In this document: positions 20,523 through 30,360 of the stretch, one piece after another
Layout: each line of letters starts with the position of its first letter
Numbering within the stretch: position 1 is the first letter of the stretch
DNA from: Botryococcus braunii
Taxonomy: Eukaryota; Chlorophyta; Trebouxiophyceae
Assembly: GCA_002005505.1 (NCBI GenBank)
Contig: KV908464.1
Location: forward strand, 260,157-295,156
Reading direction: 5' to 3'
DNA length: 35,000 bases
Position numbers and translations under genes: made by a program
The notes under the pieces: generated by a model
What the model was told of the DNA's origin: nothing
Seen by the model: the letters and a program-made list of their open reading frames with translations, nothing else
Databases searched by the model: none

Positions 20523-21383
20523 CTAGGCGATGTTCATGGGGGCAGACGAGGACGTGCTTGCTTGTTGCCCAGGGATCACCTTGATGGGTGGTCCCTGTCC
20601 TTTGACTTTGAAAAGATTGTCCCCTCTCCAAAACGTTGTCCATCCTTCATTTCTGAGTGCCAATGCATTGGGCAGCAACGCTGCCCTCCCCGCTCGTTGT
20701 TTCGTGGTCAAGTCGTCGTCCATGGTAATCTTGAAGTTCTGCCGCAATACTTTCGACTTCTTGAATGCGGCATGCTTATCTGCAATACTGACATAACGTA
20801 TTAGAACCGGTCGTGGACGCTTCGCCTTCGGGTCAAACTTCCCCAACCTCCGAGTCTCCTCTATGCGTACAGCTCCAAACAGGTGCTTAACTTCAGTTAA
20901 TTGCGCCTCCCCGATGCTCTCCTCCACTCCAAAATGGAGGGCGTTTGGAGACTTGATGGTTTTCTCCAGAGCATCGTTTTGGGATTCCAGCGCTGCCAGC
21001 TTGTTGAAGAGTAATTCATCCCTCGCTCTCATGGTTTCCTCAACTGTAGCTTGATTAGAAGCTATTTGTGCGTCAATCATCGGTTGAACTGCCTCCAAAA
21101 CATTCTTGGTGATAGTTGGTGTAGCGGCTGTGATTAGATCATCTCGATGCTCGGCCATGAAGTTCGCGCATTCTGTCCGAACCATTGCAGGAAGTTGCGC
21201 CAAGGTATTATTGATATTGTTTATTGCCTCCATAAGATCCTTTAATGTTAATTCTTCCCCCATCTGTGGTGGCCCTTGTGGCGACCGTTCTACACGGATC
21301 CTCTTTGTCCCGGCCTCAATAACTTCTGAGGCAATAGCAGGGCCCTTAGGGCTACTAAACATAGACGTGATAATAGAAGACAT
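20523..21383 (-). CDS. LINE-B ORF1, L1 ORF1p-like RNA-binding protein (286 aa)
   Basis: ATG at 21381-21383 (MSSIITSMFSSPKGP) starts 286 residues; a GTG further upstream is not needed. A Met/Pro-rich head is followed by a predicted coiled coil (LKDLMEAINNINNTLAQLPA through DELLFNKLAALESQNDALEK). Next comes an RRM-like segment with RIEETRRLGKFDPKAKRPRP and VLIRYVSIADKHAAFKK. A C-terminal domain follows with MDDDLTTKQRAGRAALLPNA and DNLFKVKGQ. Coiled coil, RRM and C-terminal domain is the layout of L1 ORF1p, an RNA-binding chaperone that coats LINE RNA; the match is by motif reading. There is no zinc knuckle. It ends at TAG 20523-20525, and ORF2 follows in the same frame with no spacer. The frame is intact. 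Confidence 0.8.
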   Translation of the reverse strand: MSSIITSMFSSPKGPAIASEVIEAGTKRIRVERSPQGPPQMGEELTLKDLMEAINNINNTLAQLPAMVRTECANFMAEHRDDLITAATPTITKNVLEAVQPMIDAQIASNQATVEETMRARDELLFNKLAALESQNDALEKTIKSPNALHFGVEESIGEAQLTEVKHLFGAVRIEETRRLGKFDPKAKRPRPVLIRYVSIADKHAAFKKSKVLRQNFKITMDDDLTTKQRAGRAALLPNALALRNEGWTTFWRGDNLFKVKGQGPPIKVIPGQQASTSSSAPMNIA

Positions 21384-21530
21384 TGCAAGAATTGAATGAA
21401 GAAGTGAAGTCACGAACCTGAGTCAGGGTACGACAGCACAACTTCAGCAGAACCCCTCGCCTACCTGTACAAATTGCAAAGGCGCCGCACGCACCACCAG
21501 ATCGTAGTGGCTGCCTGCGCCGAAAATTAA
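21384..21530 (-). other. LINE-B 5' leader
   Basis: This stretch upstream of the ORF1 ATG has no gene. It belongs to the LINE-B 5' untranslated region, whose true 5' end I could not place. Confidence 0.5.
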
Positions 21531-23960
21531 ATGTGTGGCACATCTGCCGCACCATACTCCACACCTGCAATATGCACCCATTTTCCCCTTACCAAGGGCT
21601 TACAGCCAACCCCAACCTCAACAATCAAATGCGCAATACCTTCGCCATCAACAAGCCCACAGCAGGCCAACAACAGGAGCAATCCCCAAGGGCCATCCAC
21701 ACCTAGAGGGACACATATTGTGCCAGACACTACTCCAGCAAGGTCCTTGTTATTCTCATACGGGCAACCCAGAACAGTGACGACCACCCGTTCCAAATAC
21801 GCAACTGGTGCAGCTACAGCAGAATCGACCATCGGCTTGTTCGGCACTGCCAAGTCAGCAACTCCCTGCACATACAACACACACTCAGCCACAGTATGCC
21901 ACCAACCACGCCCCTACAAAATCGGCATCACAATTCCCCAAATCCTCATGCCATGCGCAACAACCGCAGAACCCATCTTGCGACACGCACCTCAACTCCC
22001 ATTCCCCCAGCAATTTCTGCCAACGCGCGACGCGCTCGCACAATTACAGTCCCCAGTGGTTCGTCAGCATCCACAATTTGTAACCACTCCCGAAGTGCGG
22101 CGTGGCACTCAGACATCATCACGCTGCACACCACATTCGCAACAAGGCAGTTGCCTGCATCACACACCCCTGTTTCCCCACTGGACAACACAACATTCGA
22201 CAAGCACCCAATGCCATTTCGCCCCCTCAACCCCTCACTGTCCAAAACAATCCACAAACAGTTCTTCCTATACTAACAGTCACCAAACTACAGGAGAAGC
22301 GGCCCACCCCCATACATCCCCACATGCACGAAGGAGGCCTGTTGCCCAAACAGCTGGGCCGCCGTCAAGGTTGTGGCTGTCTTCGCGTACACCTCCGCAA
22401 TCCGGCCTCCGAGAACGTGTGCAACCTGAACCCACGACAGAAGAACTCAACACTACTGCGTCCATCATCCCATCCTCCCAGACGGCCGCAAAGAGTATGC
22501 CGTATCAGATGCACTACCAACGCCTCTGCTACAGTTGTACACCTTGCCACCGCTGCCGCTAACCCCCGAAACACCAAAAATATTGTCCAATCGTTGCCAA
22601 TGAGCACCATGGATTGGCAGTGTTGGCCAACACGAGTGCCAATCCCCGGAGATGCAACTGACGCACGGCCGCATCTGTCAGACCCCACACCCAAACCCTT
22701 CTGAATCACAGGATCCTCCAACAATCCAACCATCCGCATGGACAACAAGGAGTGCCGAGTCGACGACCGGGTCGTCAAAGGGCTAGTCCTACTGGGTACC
22801 CTGCAACGCTCAAGCCGATCACCTGAAACCCTCCCTTCCCCAGGACAAGGCAGAACCCTTCAACATTGTCCGGGCCCCTCCGCACTTCAACCACTGTACT
22901 GCGCAGCAACCGGGGTCCATACCTCCACCGGCGGGGTTATGAGCGACTTCGTCACTCCGGAACACCCCCCCACCACCTTACGCAGACACTGAAGATTAGC
23001 CTTGACAAACCCGACGCCCATATCCCGTTTTATACACGGAAAAACCCCCTGTGCCCTACGCATCCCGGGCCTGCTCCCCGGGAGTTTCACAGCATAACCC
23101 TGCCCTAACTCAACCACAGCACAACCAGATGACGACATATCTGCTATTCCAATTATGTAAGTGACTACAAGCTGTATTAGGCCTTGAACAAAAAAACAGT
23201 AAGGGATGCCAAAACGAAAGTAATGTTCACATCTTCAGGAAAGCCGAACAACGTCAGCATCGTAAATCTCATCGGAATTCAGAAACGACATCCCCCGCTT
23301 CTCACGCGCTGTAATCATTACCGCCTTCCCTACAGGGGCCAAAACCTCGCAAACCCCCGGCGCCACAAGGCCTGACGTTCCAACCACGTCTTCTGAAGCC
23401 ATGCATGGCATGCATGGCATATGCCTCGTCACCCACCTACTATGCAACCATAAATATGGCCTCCTCAACAAAAAACCGTTGGAAACCCTCGTCTAAACTG
23501 ACCCAAAAGCCCCGTAATGCTCAGTCATCTACCCCTCCCCAACCCTCCACGTCATTACATCAACGTTGAAGATGGCCATCTTCATTGCCATGCCCACTCT
23601 CCGAAGAAATTACTCATCACATACATGGTCAAACCCCTGTCAGCATGACGCACCTACCTCACTGCCCACCTTCGACTTCCCTAGCATGTGGACCCCATGC
23701 ATATGCCAGCAACTCCATCACACGCACAACACACGTTCCCCCCTTTGTACAACAGACGGCGTGCAGAAGGCCACACGCAAAGTCCCACAGCCGCGCCCTC
23801 TGCGTACGCGAAGACCCCCCCCACAGGCACACGCAACTCCAACCCTACGTCAGCCATACGTCCCCACCCCGTCAAAATCCCGAATCCCACTGGCACACGC
23901 ACACCCCTGCCGCGTGCCACCCCTCCACGCGCCATGGCCCGTCCCCGCCACTAAGGAAGG
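21531..23960. other. 2.4-kb A+C-rich, strand-asymmetric region without a supported gene
   Basis: The plus strand is poor in G and T and full of CCA, ACA and CAC words, so open frames appear on several frames of both strands (up to about 340 codons). They read as Thr/Pro/His/Gln-rich or Val/Gly/Trp-rich composition without any motif. It could be a very long LINE-B 5' untranslated region (T+G-rich on its sense strand), a degraded element or a skewed intergenic block. A small ATGCATGGC tandem repeat lies at 23400-23420. Confidence 0.55.
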
Positions 23961-23990
23961 GTTCCCCCCTTTACAACAGAAATCCGTTCG

Positions 23991-24253
23991 TGTAGCATTT
24001 CCTAGGTTATAATGCTCTAGTATGGTCCTTGGCATTGCTCTATGACTTGCCATGTGATCTAGATTCGCGGTACAACCTCGCTCAGGTAGTTCGCTCGGTT
24101 GCCCGACTATACGTCCGTGGCAGTACGGTGTACATCCAACCCTGGATGGGTTTAAGGGTGAACCTGTGAATCAATCATGTAACACTCTTTCCGTGCACAC
24201 CACGAACTGTCTCACTGTCTCGTACAAATCTCTTCCGCTCAGTTAACGCTACA
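23991..24253 (+). repeat. Putative 5' LTR of a second Ty3-type element
   Basis: The right end (GCTACA at 24248-24253) is set by the primer-binding site one base further on. The left end is a guess at TGTAGCATTT, where the A+C-rich composition stops. No matching 3' LTR is in the window, and no gag/pol beyond a gag-like start follows, because the copia element and simple repeats intervene. Confidence 0.4.
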
Positions 24254-24254
24254 G

Positions 24255-24265
24255 TGGTATCGGCG
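24255..24265 (+). promoter_or_regulatory. Primer-binding site matching that of the gypsy element
   Basis: TGGTATCGGCG is identical to 13723-13733 and placed the same way, one base after a CA-ended sequence and ahead of a gag-like ORF. Confidence 0.6.
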
Positions 24266-24324
24266 ATAAGGACTAGTTCCTTATCGTTCGTTTGTGGTGC
24301 GTTTCTTTTCCTTTCGACTTTGTG

Positions 24325-24480
24325 ATGTCTCGGCATGCCCGTTCGGGGTCTAGAGCCCGCGCACCTAGTCCAGGCCATGTCGACCCAGATCCCCCTGTAG
24401 ATCCCTTTGATGAGGAGGAAGTAGATCTTACAGATGTAGATCCAAGTCGCATGATTAGGCATTTGCTGCTTCCACTGATG
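24325..24480 (+). pseudogene. Gag-like N-terminal fragment
   Basis: ATG at 24325 starts about 50 codons that are basic then acidic (MSRHARSGSRARAPSPGHV; DEEEVDLTDVDPSRMIRHL). The frame then runs into the (GAT)n tract, where it reads as poly-Met. The frame two bases later would read poly-Asp, matching the acidic trend, so a small indel near 24465-24476 is likely. The position 60 bases after the primer site fits gag of a Ty3-type element; no capsid core or zinc knuckle remains. It could instead be an unrelated short ORF. Confidence 0.4.
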
Positions 24481-24509
24481 ATGATGATTATGATGATGAT
24501 GATGATGAC

Positions 24510-24577
<68 letters not shown>

Positions 24578-24584
24578 CGATGAC

Positions 24585-24644
<60 letters not shown>

Positions 24645-24647
24645 AAT
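24477..24647. repeat. (GAT)n microsatellite, the copia target
   Basis: About 170 bases of GAT/ATG repeat with a few GAC and TAT interruptions, ending with ATAAT, the left copia target duplication (24643-24647). After the copia element the tract resumes at 30361 with ATAATGATGATG. Confidence 0.95.
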
Positions 24648-24674
24648 TCTTATACTTAGGTTATGGGTGTGAAG

Positions 24675-24806
24675 ACCTGCAAGCACGAGCAGAGCGAGTG
24701 ATCAGTTGTCTTAGTTGGCTAGGCAGTCCGTGTGACGGCCTTACGCCATAAGCAAAACACTTGCTGTCTTCACACATGCATCAATCATTGATAGTGCTAG
24801 GCAAGT
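24675..24806. repeat. 132-base unit, copy 1 (3' LTR)
   Basis: It begins ACCTGCAAGCACGAGCAGAG and ends GTGCTAGGCAAGT. Identical units lie at 25029-25160, 29635-29766 and 29989-30120. Confidence 0.97.
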
Positions 24807-25028
24807 TGTTACATTTAGAGTCTTCTTATGCTAACGCAATTGAGCCTCCATAACATAAATCCTTGCATACGCTAACAAATATCTTGCATGACACTTGTCT
24901 CCCTGATCTTCACTCATATGTATGACACCCACAACCGATGAAGATACAGATATTCAACAATTAAGTTATAGTAAGCAAGTAACTTGTCCATGCATGTCGT
25001 AACATGTCTAACTAGGCCAATCGGCCTT

Positions 25029-25160
25029 ACCTGCAAGCACGAGCAGAGCGAGTGATCAGTTGTCTTAGTTGGCTAGGCAGTCCGTGTGACGGCCTTACGC
25101 CATAAGCAAAACACTTGCTGTCTTCACACATGCATCAATCATTGATAGTGCTAGGCAAGT
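25029..25160. repeat. 132-base unit, copy 2 (3' LTR)
   Basis: Identical to copy 1 over 132 bases; the flanks differ on both sides. Confidence 0.97.
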
Positions 25161-25400
25161 GACATTCAACTCCGCTGCTTGCCTTTCAAATACCATCGTT
25201 GCAAGATCACATGTTGATCTGGCAACCACGTGCGAATACCGTACGACACTATGCATAACATGACCTTGTGCTCAATTACACTTCTTTGTGATAAGCGTCT
25301 CATGTATGCCTTTGTTCATGCCAATGTTTATCAGTTCCTTTTAAGAGTTCATGTCTGTTCAAGAGGAAGGCAATCTCACTATATGGCACAAAATGTAACA

Positions 25401-25412
25401 CTTCCCCTTGTC
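25401..25412 (-). promoter_or_regulatory. Copia polypurine tract
   Basis: GACAAGGGGAAG on the minus strand directly precedes the 3' LTR. Confidence 0.85.
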
Positions 25413-25413
25413 T

Positions 25414-27309
25414 TCACTCTTGATACAGAGTGAGTAGACCTAGAGCATCGACATGTTTCCTGAACACGGGACCAACCAATGGCTTGGTCATTACATCTGC
25501 ACGGTTCTTAGCTGATTCCACATATTGGATATCAACTTGGCACAATTTAATGGCCTCACGTGCGTAGTGGAATGCCACTGCGATATGCTTTGTGAACTTA
25601 GAGTTCACAGGGTTCCTAAGATTGTTGATGCACCCTTGGTTGTCAATGAAAATTTTAACATTCCAAGGTGGCTCTCCAATCTCCTCCAAGAAGGACCTCA
25701 GCCAGTTGGCCTCCTTGATGGCAAGGCTAGAAGCCATGAACTCTGCCTCAACAGTTGAGTAGCCAGAGTTTTGCTTCTTGCTGGTCCATGACACATTCCA
25801 ATGGGCAGTGGTGGGATTACACCTATAGCGAGAGAGAACGCCGACAGCTTGTGCAATATTAGGTCGTGTTATATTGGCTATATACAGCAGTGACCCAATA
25901 AGCTCACAATATCTATGACCTGAATCTAAGGGGACCCCAGCACCCGAACCATCACGCTCATCCTCTACGAAGGGCATCCGAGTAGGAACGAATCCCTTTT
26001 GCATCGGAGTGTCCACTACTCTTCCGCCATCGCTCACACCGAACTTATCTAGCAGAGCCTCAATCTTTGGGATGCAGCTGATAGAAACTTGCCTATCCTG
26101 TCGGTTACGACGGACTTGGCAACCCAAAAAATCTTTGACCTCACCTAGATCATGGATGGTGAACTTGCTCTTTAGGAGCTCCTTGAACCACTCCACTAGG
26201 CTGAGATCTTTACATATGATGAGTAGATCATCCACATACACAAGAATAAACAGGGGCTTCTCTCCTGCTCTCTTCCTCACATATACACCAGCATCGCTTT
26301 TACAAGCAACAAAGCCCAGTGCGCACATCTCAGCATCCAGCTTCTTGTGCCATGCACGAGGGGATTGCTTCAACCCATAAAGGGCTTTGTTGAGCTTGCA
26401 AACGACGCGGGGATCACCATTCTCAAACCCAGGAGGTTGTGTTACGTAAACCTCCTCTTCTAAGTCTCCATTCAAGAATGCCGTCTTGATGTCGACTTGA
26501 TGGATTTCATAATCCCTCTGGGCAGCCACGCTCAGAATTACACGCCTAGCACCAAAGCTACTAGTGGGAGCAAATACTTCATCGACATCTACTCCAGGAA
26601 TTTGACGACATCCTTGGGCTACCAGGCGTGCTTTGAATCTAAGGACATTGCCAAAATTATCAACTTTGGCAGAATAGATCCAGTGCACTGGAATGACCTT
26701 CTTGCCCCATGGGCGCTCTAGATACTCCATGGTGTCGTGAGCGTCCAATGAGTTCTTTTCCTCATTCATAGCTTGCTCCTTGTAAGACCACTGGTCTGAC
26801 TGTCGAGCCTCACGATAATTTCTAGGGACTGAAATTTTGCTGAATTTCACCCCAGGTTCCCCTTCATTGGGTGACCTGTCTTCACATTGAAAGACATAAA
26901 ATCTTTCTTCGGTGAATCCATCTCTCTCAGCCTCCTCCCCACACATCCTCACAGAGTGTTCTGTAGTAGGCACGTGTCTCTTGCACTCCTTGCCAGACTC
27001 ACACCTGGCAGTTGACAGTCGAGCACTGTGATCTTGTGACAATTGAGATGCTGGCATCTCTCTCTCTGGGCCCATGTGTGCTTCAACACCTCTCCCTGTC
27101 TCCATTCTCTCACATGTGCTCTCAATTGCCAAGGGGATTGTCTCACTGACTTCCACTGAATCACTCTCGGGATGGGGTAAATGAGGGGCAGGATGCTCAG
27201 CAGGTACATCATGTTGTACCTTATGCTGTACATCATGTTGTACCTTATTTTCAGGGATGGCTGAAGGCCCCATTTTCCCCTTTTTAAGGCACCCATGCTG
27301 GGAATTCAC
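25414..27309 (-). pseudogene. Copia reverse transcriptase and truncated RNase H
   Basis: The frame begins in a variable, acidic linker. The reverse transcriptase follows with HWIYSAKVDNFGNVLRFKAR, QVDIKTAFLNGDLEEEVYV and YVDDLL (about 26225-26240), and LIGSLLYIANITRPNIAQAV further on. At about 25787-25797 the text jumps from NPTTAHW directly to VSWTSKKQNS. In normal copia RNase H some 60 residues lie between, including the first catalytic Asp of the DADWAGD-type motif. The ending STVEAEFMASSLAIKEANWL ... FIDNQGCINNL ... ADVMTKPL is present. The loss is in frame, so the protein is truncated internally and RNase H should be inactive. The start at 27309 is not a true initiation site; this frame is a shifted continuation of the integrase frame. 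Confidence 0.92.
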
Positions 27310-29315
27310 TTCCCCTGCTTCCTGACTCTCTCTCTCTCTACAGCTTTCCCTCCTCCTGAGCCATGACCTGTGGCTTGTGAAGGGCTCCCGCTCCCTCTAC
27401 TCAGGCACTCAGTAATTCTCTCAGAAGGAGATGCAGAGGGAGACATCTGTACTCTAGATTTCAGCTCCCTCACGAGAGTTCGCCTCTCAGCTCTCTCTTG
27501 CCTTTGCTGTGCTTGCACAGCTGACCTTTGGGCTTCCACTGCTGTAGGAGCCCCTGAAGGGGGTCTGAGCAATTGCTGGGTCGCCTGCAGACGCTCATCT
27601 TGACCCAATTGTCTTTCCCCACCACGTGCACAGTCTCTCAATCTGTCAGGGAAGGACCAGCTGCGCCCCTCAGGATGTACAGCGGCTTCAGTGTCAGTCC
27701 CTGGTGAGCCTGCAGGCTGAACAGGGGAAGGAGACCTTGTCTGTGGTCCTCCGGTTGAGTGTTGATGTGTGTTGCAGGGCTCTGGTGGTTGCTGCAGTTC
27801 ATCGTTGCCAGTTGCAGGTGATCCAGGGGTCCGTTTGGTTGCGCCAGAAGGTCCAGGTGATGGTCCTGCTCCAAGACGTGCTGGGACTTGTGTTTGCAGA
27901 GGGTCCATGGGTCTTGGTCCAGCAGGCGCCTCCACTGCTGGGACAGTCCTGGAGGCAAGGGACTGATTGCCTTGTGCAGCAGGACCTGGTGGAGGCTGCG
28001 CTTGATGGCGCCCCCATGTGCGAAGGTCCAGGTAGCCCACTGCTGGCGCTCCAAGCTCCTCTTCGATGAAGCGCACGTCCCGGGACACCTTTATGCCTTG
28101 GGCGGTGAGGATGCGATAGGCCTTGGATCCCACCTCGTATCCCACCATCATCCCAGGCAGTGACCTTGGTCCAGTTGCGGTCATGTGTGGCTTCTGAAGT
28201 AGGACGAATGCCTTGCATCCCCAGATCCGAAGGACAGCTGCTGGTGGCTTGATGCCAAAGAAGGCCTCATATGGGGTGACGCTCCTGTTGCTGGCAGGCA
28301 CAATGTTGCACAGGAGGACTGCTGCTTGGAGGGCCTCCTTCCATAGCGACTGTTTGGCTTGCGCTGCTGCAAGCAGGGTTCTGACACGCTCCTTAGGTGT
28401 GCGGTTCATGCGCTCCGCTGCTCCGTTCTGCTGGGGCGTTCCAGGGGCAGAAGTTTCCACCTCAATACCCTGGACGATGCAAAATGACCTGAACTCCTGG
28501 TTGAGGAACTCTGTGCCCCTGTCAGACCGTATGGATTTGATCTGCAGGTTCAGTCGCTTCTGCCAGAATGTGAGCAAGTCCTTCAGCTTCCTGGGGATCT
28601 CTGCCTTGGACTTCACAGGGATAGCTGCAACACAGTGTGACGCTTCATCCAGAACTGTGACCCAGTACTTCTCTCCAGTGAGTGCTCTGACAGGCAGTTC
28701 TCCAACTGTGTCCAGGTGTATGCGTTCTAGGACACGACTGGCAGGCCTTGTGCTGATTGGAAATGGTGGGCGAGGCAGCTTTCCCTGAAGGCAGGCCTCA
28801 CAGGCAGAGGAGCAGTCTGCACAGGGTAAAAGGGACACAGGGATACCCTTGATCAATCCTTCTCGTGTGATCCTGGACATGGCTGTCTCTCCTGGATGGC
28901 CCAAGCGTCTGTGCCAGAGGTCTCTCTGCTGACAATTGTGAGGAAGCTTTACCGATCCTTCTGCGCTGTCTGGCAGGGAGGATGCTCTGGGCACTGACAG
29001 GGATCTGCACTGAACGCGCTGCAGGTAGTAAAGGCCCTTAGACATGGCAACTGCACACTCCCAAGTTTCAGGACCGATCATCTGCACATGTGCTCCTCTG
29101 CTGTCAGTGCGAAACTGGCATCCATCTTTAATAGCTGCTGACACTGAAATGAGGTTTGTCGTTGCAGTTGGTACACACTGTACATCATGGAGCCAGAGCT
29201 GGGACCCACGTGCATCAAGAAGGCAGACTGACCCCTTTGCAATAATCCCCCCCACTGCATCACTGGTCGCCAGGTGGAGAGGTCTGGGGGACTGGTACAC
29301 AACTGAATTGTGCAA
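27306..29315 (-). pseudogene. Copia integrase
   Basis: A GAG-pre-integrase region (DLWHRRLGHPGETAMSRITR ... CEACLQGK) gives the HHCC zinc finger. The core has D (HLDTVGEL, about 28703-28726), D (SDRGTEFLNQEF, about 28495-28530) and E (NGAAERMNR, about 28400-28425), so the DDE triad is present. The sequence AYEAFFG-like TPYEAFFGIKPP and the LRIWGCKAF block follow. A long Pro/Gln/Ser-rich linker runs to a TGA at 27306-27308, where the reading frame passes to the reverse transcriptase frame. The first codon here is TTG, directly after an in-frame TAA at 29316-29318, so this is the continuation of the protease frame and not a separate gene. Confidence 0.92.
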
Positions 29316-29579
29316 TTATTGGGGATTTTTCACCAAGTGGATGGATGCGCCACTGTCTAGGAGCCATGCCAGAGCGGTAGGGGACTGGCATCTGGCATAA
29401 AGGGTGGTGGAAACTGCATGAGCTGTGCATCTGAGCTCATCTGAGCTCTGCATTTGAGCTGTCATGCTGAGCTGTGCATCTGCTGGCATAAACATTGCTC
29501 CAGTCGTGTTGGAAGGAGCTGATATAGCGCCAGTGCTTCCTTCATAGTCGATGATCGCGGGCATCGGCATCACCATCAC
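29316..29579 (-). pseudogene. Copia gag remnant and protease start
   Basis: Only about 70 codons lie between the primer site and the protease motif WLLDSGASIHLV (about 29330-29366). No capsid region or zinc knuckle is present, so gag has been deleted almost completely. The first ATG after the primer site (29583-29585) opens a different frame that soon stops. TAA at 29316-29318 ends this frame within protease; the next codon resumes the same frame with LHNSVVYQSPRPLHL, so this is one nonsense mutation. Confidence 0.85.
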
Positions 29580-29591
29580 TCATGCGGATGA

Positions 29592-29607
29592 GCGTGGGCC
29601 CATAACC
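29592..29607 (-). promoter_or_regulatory. Copia primer-binding site complementary to the anticodon region of initiator tRNA-Met
   Basis: Directly after the 5' LTR the minus strand reads GGTTATGGGCCCACGC. Its complement contains GTGGGCCCATAACC, the anticodon stem-loop sequence of plant-type initiator tRNA-Met (anticodon CAT). Drosophila copia is known to prime from an internal cleavage product (half molecule) of this tRNA, so the same mode is inferred here. Confidence 0.8.
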
Positions 29608-29634
29608 TCTTATATTTAGGTTATGGGTGTGAAG

Positions 29635-29766
29635 ACCTGCAAGCACGAGCAGAGCGAGTGATCAGTTGTCTTAGTTGGCTAGGCAGTCCGTGTGACGGCC
29701 TTACGCCATAAGCAAAACACTTGCTGTCTTCACACATGCATCAATCATTGATAGTGCTAGGCAAGT
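29635..29766. repeat. 132-base unit, copy 3 (5' LTR)
   Basis: Identical over 132 bases to the units at 24675-24806, 25029-25160 and 29989-30120. Confidence 0.97.
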
Positions 29767-29988
29767 TGTTACATTTAGAGTCTTCTTATGCTAACGCAAT
29801 TGAGCCTCCATAACATAAATCCTTGCATACGCTAACAAATATATTGCATGACACTTGTCTCCCTGATCTTCACTCATAGGTATGACACCCACAACCGATG
29901 AAGATACAGATATTCAACAATTAAGTTATAGTAAGCAAGTAACTTGTCCATGCATGTCTTAACATGTCTAACTAGGCCAATCGGCCTT

Positions 29989-30120
29989 ACCTGCAAGCAC
30001 GAGCAGAGCGAGTGATCAGTTGTCTTAGTTGGCTAGGCAGTCCGTGTGACGGCCTTACGCCATAAGCAAAACACTTGCTGTCTTCACACATGCATCAATC
30101 ATTGATAGTGCTAGGCAAGT
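29989..30120. repeat. 132-base unit, copy 4 (5' LTR)
   Basis: Identical over 132 bases to the other three units; flanks as in copy 2 (25029-25160). Confidence 0.97.
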
Positions 30121-30360
30121 GACATCCAACTCCGCTGCTTGCCTTTCAAATACCATCGTTGCAAGATCACGCGTTGATCTGGCAACCACGTGCGAATACC
30201 GTACGACACTATTCATAACATGACCTTGTGCTCAATTACACTTCTTTGTGATAAGCGTCTCATGTATGCCTTTGTTCATGCCAATGTTTGTCAGTTCCTT
30301 TTAAGAGTTCATGTCTGTTCAAGAGGAAGGCAATCTCACTATATGGCACAAAATGTAACA

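Larger units (their letters stand above)
24648..25400 (-). repeat. Copia 3' LTR
   Basis: Starts TGTTACATTTTG on the minus strand and ends TATAAGA at 24648. It contains a 132-base direct duplication (24675-24806 and 25029-25160, identical). Confidence 0.95.
24648..30360 (-). mobile_element. Ty1/copia element with long LTRs, internally degraded
   Basis: 5,713 bases on the minus strand with 753-base LTRs, an ATAAT target duplication (24643-24647 and 30361-30365), a half-tRNA primer site, protease, integrase, reverse transcriptase, partial RNase H and a polypurine tract. The domain order (integrase before reverse transcriptase) defines Ty1/copia. Gag is missing, protease is followed by a nonsense codon, the frame changes between integrase and reverse transcriptase, and part of RNase H is deleted. 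The LTRs differ at 9 of 753 positions. Confidence 0.96.
29608..30360 (-). repeat. Copia 5' LTR
   Basis: 753 bases, nine substitutions from the 3' LTR, all outside the duplicated 132-base units (29635-29766 and 29989-30120). It ends against the ATAAT duplication at 30361-30365. Confidence 0.95.

Noticed and set aside
20523..20525. UAG recoded as an amino acid throughout the genome
   Set aside because: TAG closes LINE-A ORF2 (1944-1946) and gypsy gag (14764-14766) at sensible places, so general reassignment is not supported.
21531..22562. 343-codon plus-strand frame, Thr/Pro/His-rich
   Set aside because: Composition-driven; overlapping frames on both strands are equally open and none shows a motif.
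24273..24686. Poly-Ile and poly-Met open frames
   Set aside because: Translation of the (GAT)n microsatellite; only the 24325-24480 start was kept as a doubtful gag fragment.
27370..28788. Plus-strand frames of 77-191 codons opposite the copia integrase
   Set aside because: Antisense shadows of the integrase and its linker.
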